A stretch of 64,000 bases of DNA from Phytobacter palmae. GTDB lineage: Bacteria > Pseudomonadota > Gammaproteobacteria > Enterobacterales > Enterobacteriaceae. Both the position numbers and the translations under genes were made by a program. Below the pieces are notes generated by a model. That model saw only the letters and a list, made by a program, of their open reading frames with translations, had not been told where the DNA came from and did not search any database. Of the stretch, positions 62,243 through 64,000 are shown piece after piece (the first letter of the stretch is position 1; each line of letters begins with the position of its first letter). Location: positions 124,001-188,000 of the forward strand of contig FONB01000003.1 in NCBI GenBank assembly GCA_900112785.1. The letters run 5' to 3'.

Positions 62243-62419
62243 CTAATACCAGCGGTTATATTTAATATAAAAATATGAAACGATGAGAAACCATAAAAAT
62301 GTAAGTCTGCCTGAATAGTCAGGAATGAATCGAATAAACAAAAAAGCCCCCGCGAGAATAAGTGCGACGGGTACTAAGTGAGAGTGGGCTTCCCACAGAA
62401 ATATTAGAATTTTCTTCAT
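62243..62419 (-). CDS. Small hydrophobic membrane protein, 58 residues
   Basis: An ATG at 62419 opens a 58-codon frame ending TAG at 62243. The product begins MKKILIFLWEAHSHLVPVAL and contains two hydrophobic helices (LVPVALILAGAFLFIRFI and RLTFLWFLIVSYFYI) with a positive, aromatic tail YNRWY. Composition is strongly membrane-protein-like for such a short random frame in AT-rich DNA. The ribosome-binding site is weak (AAAAAG). It lies downstream of a decayed gene on the same strand. It could be a small toxin or a remnant. Confidence 0.5.
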   Translation of the reverse strand: MKKILIFLWEAHSHLVPVALILAGAFLFIRFIPDYSGRLTFLWFLIVSYFYIKYNRWY

Positions 62420-62559
62420 CTTTTTAATAACTTATACAAGGTATCACCCGTTGTCTTTTCATTGTTACCGATTGATTATACTATATAAATTATCTTAATC
62501 ATTTGTGGTTTAACAAGGAACTAAAGCATTTCAGGGTTTTTTGATACAGTATCCTGATA

Positions 62560-62924
62560 CTACGCTGCATCCTGAAATTTGAGTTTGTTAGCCACAAGTG
62601 ATGCTACTTGTGGCCTTGAATATAAAAGTATGCCATTTGCATACATCGATGACATACAGTTAACCAACTTTTTGTGTGATTCGAAAAGCACAGCGCTACT
62701 GAGTGGCAGATTTGCGATAGACATGGATAGCGCCCGTCTGCTGGACTTCTCCGCATACTCATAGGCTTTATCACCTGTTTTTTTGAGCAGTTCTGCAAGA
62801 GTCGAACTTTTTTTTCTCCAGTTTGTTTAAGGGCTTTCCTGAAATAGGTTCCTGCCATATCAATCGCGATATTATTTCGATGATATATTTTCTGCTACAG
62901 CTCAATGTGAGCGTCGGTCTTCAT
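62560..62924 (-). pseudogene. Decayed gene with stop codon and A8-tract frameshift
   Basis: From ATG at 62924 a frame reads MKTDAHIEL, then TAG, then QKIYHRNNIAIDMAGTYF and RKALKQTGEKK, reaching a run of eight A at about 62808-62815. With one extra A the frame continues as SSTLAELLKKTGDKAYEYAE, SSRRALSMSIANL and on to a TAG at 62560, giving 121 residues. Two lesions, but coherent helical protein throughout. A shorter start at 62858 (MAGTYF) would leave only the A-tract lesion. I recognise no family. Confidence 0.55.
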
Positions 62925-63109
62925 ACTTTTAATCGTTCCCATATTGGAAACATGTATTTTTCATAATGCTCTTGTTAGCGCCACTGCTAATTTCATCTCT
63001 GACTGCAACTTCATCTTTGCGTAGCTGTCTGCTGCTCTTGCGAGTCTCGTTGTAGTACGATTAACCTGTTAATCATCGAGCAACATCGGCAGAGGGAGTA
63101 AGGAAGATA

Positions 63110-63364
63110 ATGAAAAAGGGCGGCAATAAGATTATTTATTTTTTGGTAGTGGTTGTTTGCTTCCTGTTTTTTCCGGAAATAGTAATTCGCGTACTCACTC
63201 CTGAACAATTTGCGCGATTAAGTGATTTGACAAGCCTGGGGGGTTTGTTCAGCCACCTTTTTTCTGTCATGATTTTTCTCGGTCTGGTTTCTATTTTGCT
63301 GGGGGTGCTGGCCATCTGCGTTTCGAAAAAAATTTATCGGCATCTGATACGCTCCAGAAGCTAA
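63110..63364 (+). CDS. Small membrane protein, 84 residues
   Basis: MKKGGNKIIYFLVVVVCFLF begins a protein with two hydrophobic helices (about 8-28 and 44-70, GLFSHLFSVMIFLGLVSILLGVLAICV) and a basic C terminus KKIYRHLIRSRS. AAGGAAG precedes the ATG at 63110. There is no known family. It lies between the decayed gene and the tRNA fragment, and may be part of the accessory block. Confidence 0.6.
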   Translation: MKKGGNKIIYFLVVVVCFLFFPEIVIRVLTPEQFARLSDLTSLGGLFSHLFSVMIFLGLVSILLGVLAICVSKKIYRHLIRSRS

Positions 63365-63682
63365 TCGACGTATTACCGTGCGGCTCTTTTTCTGTGCATG
63401 CCTTAAACGCATTATTTTGTATGCGTCCGGTAATTTTTTAATCGGCACCGAGGTCAGTGCTGGCAAGGCTCCTGTGACCTGATGCAACTGCATTAAAATC
63501 GTTCTTCGCGGCGGGGATAGGGCTGCGCTCTGGGGCGGTTATTTGTTAGCGAGACGGTGACGCTACTATCTGGCTGTTGATGAGCAAAGGGTCAATCTGG
63601 CCGGGAACTCAAAAAAATGCATGAACTCAAGGGGCTGTTTACACTAGCGCCATTTGATTGCCGCCTGGTAATCGGAAAATAA
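63365..63682. other. Gene-free flank before the tRNA fragment
   Basis: About 320 bases with no supported gene on either strand. It may be the residual chromosomal flank downstream of the original tRNA gene. Confidence 0.35.
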
Positions 63683-63685
63683 AAA

Positions 63686-63705
63686 AGCCACTTTAGAAAG
63701 TGGCT
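63686..63705 (-). terminator. Terminator downstream of the tRNA 3' end
   Basis: AGCCACTTTAGAAAGTGGCTT; on the minus strand it is followed by TTTTTTATTTT. It lies 28 bases past the CCA end of the tRNA fragment and looks like the native tRNA terminator. Confidence 0.8.
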
Positions 63706-63732
63706 TAACGATATGATTTTAATGCTAAAATT

Positions 63733-63779
63733 TGGTGGCCCCTGCTGGGTTTGAACCAGCGACCAAGCGATTATGAGTC
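63733..63779 (-). tRNA. 3' fragment of an ileX-like tRNA (CAT anticodon), attachment site
   Basis: The minus strand ends with GCTGGTTCAAACCCAGC (T arm), GGGGCCACCA (acceptor 3' strand with CCA), preceded by GACTCATAATCGC, the anticodon arm with CAT. These 47 bases agree with the 3' part of ileX tRNA-Ile2. To the right of 63779 the match stops (ATAAAATCG), and the D arm and 5' acceptor strand are missing. This is an att core left by site-specific integration; the restored tRNA should lie at the far end of the element. Confidence 0.85.
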
Positions 63780-63904
63780 ATAAAATCGACATGTTTCTAA
63801 TCGTTCGTCATTGACGCTTCTTGTATTTTTAATTGTCTATAATCAATCGTTTATGATGTTGTTTTTGTTTCTGATTGGTTGTCTCGTCTCCCCATTGTAC
63901 TATC

Positions 63905-63953
63905 GTTACCTGACCCATTACCTGACCCAAAATGGGCATCGGGTCAGGTAACG
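63905..63953. repeat. Inverted and direct repeats upstream of the integrase gene
   Basis: GTTACCTGACCC (63905-63916) and ATTACCTGACCC (63918-63929) are direct repeats, and GGGTCAGGTAACG (63941-63953) is an inverted copy. They fit arm-type binding sites or an operator for the integrase promoter. Confidence 0.7.
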
Positions 63954-63976
63954 CTTATCCTTAGAAAGGTAACCTC

Positions 63977-64000
63977 ATGGCCGCTAATCTTACCGAGACT
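63977..64000 (+). CDS. Integrase, first codons only
   Basis: ATG at 63977 behind AAGGT starts MAANLTET, cut off by the window end. Eight residues cannot identify a family, but the place next to a tRNA 3' fragment, the reading direction and the repeats in front make a tyrosine integrase the likely product. The call rests on context. Confidence 0.6.

Noticed and set aside
62343-62395. Apparent minus-strand terminator (CCC...GGGGGCTTTTTT)
   Set aside because: The stem is imperfect with a long loop, and the bases encode the first hydrophobic helix of the 58-residue ORF. It may still have some terminator activity.
62579-62764. Plus-strand 61-residue ORF
   Set aside because: It is the complement of the decayed minus-strand gene, whose frame is coherent through the same bases.

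Overview
The window reads as chromosome of an enteric bacterium of the Escherichia/Salmonella/Citrobacter group. Many genes are near-identical in length and order to the E. coli K-12 stretch running from the galactarate genes to the ileX tRNA: gar, rnpB, yhaLKJH, yqjGFKEDC-mzrA-yqjA, exuR, exuT, uxaCA, ygjV, sstT, alx, ygjR, ygjP, rlmG, fadH, patA, aer, yqjI and yqjH. The gene content between these landmarks (an lsr operon beside fadH, a methionine-type cluster between ygjR and ygjP) does not match K-12 or what I remember of Salmonella. A Citrobacter-like or related genus is my best guess, held with low confidence.

Layout. 0-2.8 kb: end of garL, garR, garK and the RNase P RNA gene. 2.9-10 kb: a SnoaL-like protein, then the YhaJ/YhaK/YhaH/YqjG/YqjF group linked to quinones and oxidative stress, then small membrane proteins YqjK-E-D, YqjC, MzrA and the DedA protein YqjA. 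10.4-16 kb: hexuronate uptake and breakdown (ExuR, ExuT, UxaC, UxaA) with visible CRP and ExuR-like sites. 16-20.4 kb: YgjV, SstT, Alx with its long yybP-ykoY type leader, and YgjR.

20.4-34.9 kb is an accessory block inserted between ygjR and ygjP. It holds a class I aminotransferase facing a metQNI-like operon that also carries a short second luxS, a dehydrogenase and, after a structured leader, a BisC-type molybdoenzyme. Then come a TyrB paralogue, a YitT membrane protein, an Lrp-type regulator, a PheP/AroP-type permease, a Nudix hydrolase with a LexA-like box, and a 2-aminoadipate-type aminotransferase. Together they look like uptake and processing of sulfur and aromatic amino acids and their keto acids.

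34.9-38.7 kb: ygjP, rlmG and fadH. 38.9-47.5 kb: a complete lsrKR-lsrACDBFG locus for import and breakdown of autoinducer-2. 47.5-54.5 kb: patA with a sigma54/NtrC-type promoter region, aer and a second chemoreceptor, each with a near-consensus flagellar sigma28 promoter, and the divergent yqjI/yqjH pair with YqjI-type operators.

54.6-63.7 kb is a second accessory block. It contains a coiled-coil J-domain protein, a beta-glucoside-type PTS permease with two AscG-type operators, its LacI-family repressor, a two-gene cassette that may be a pore-forming effector and its membrane immunity protein, an unknown 158-residue protein, a decayed gene broken at an A8 tract, and a 58-residue membrane ORF. 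The window ends at a 3'-terminal fragment of an ileX-like tRNA gene (an attachment site) followed by the first codons of an integrase, so an integrated element begins here and continues beyond the window.
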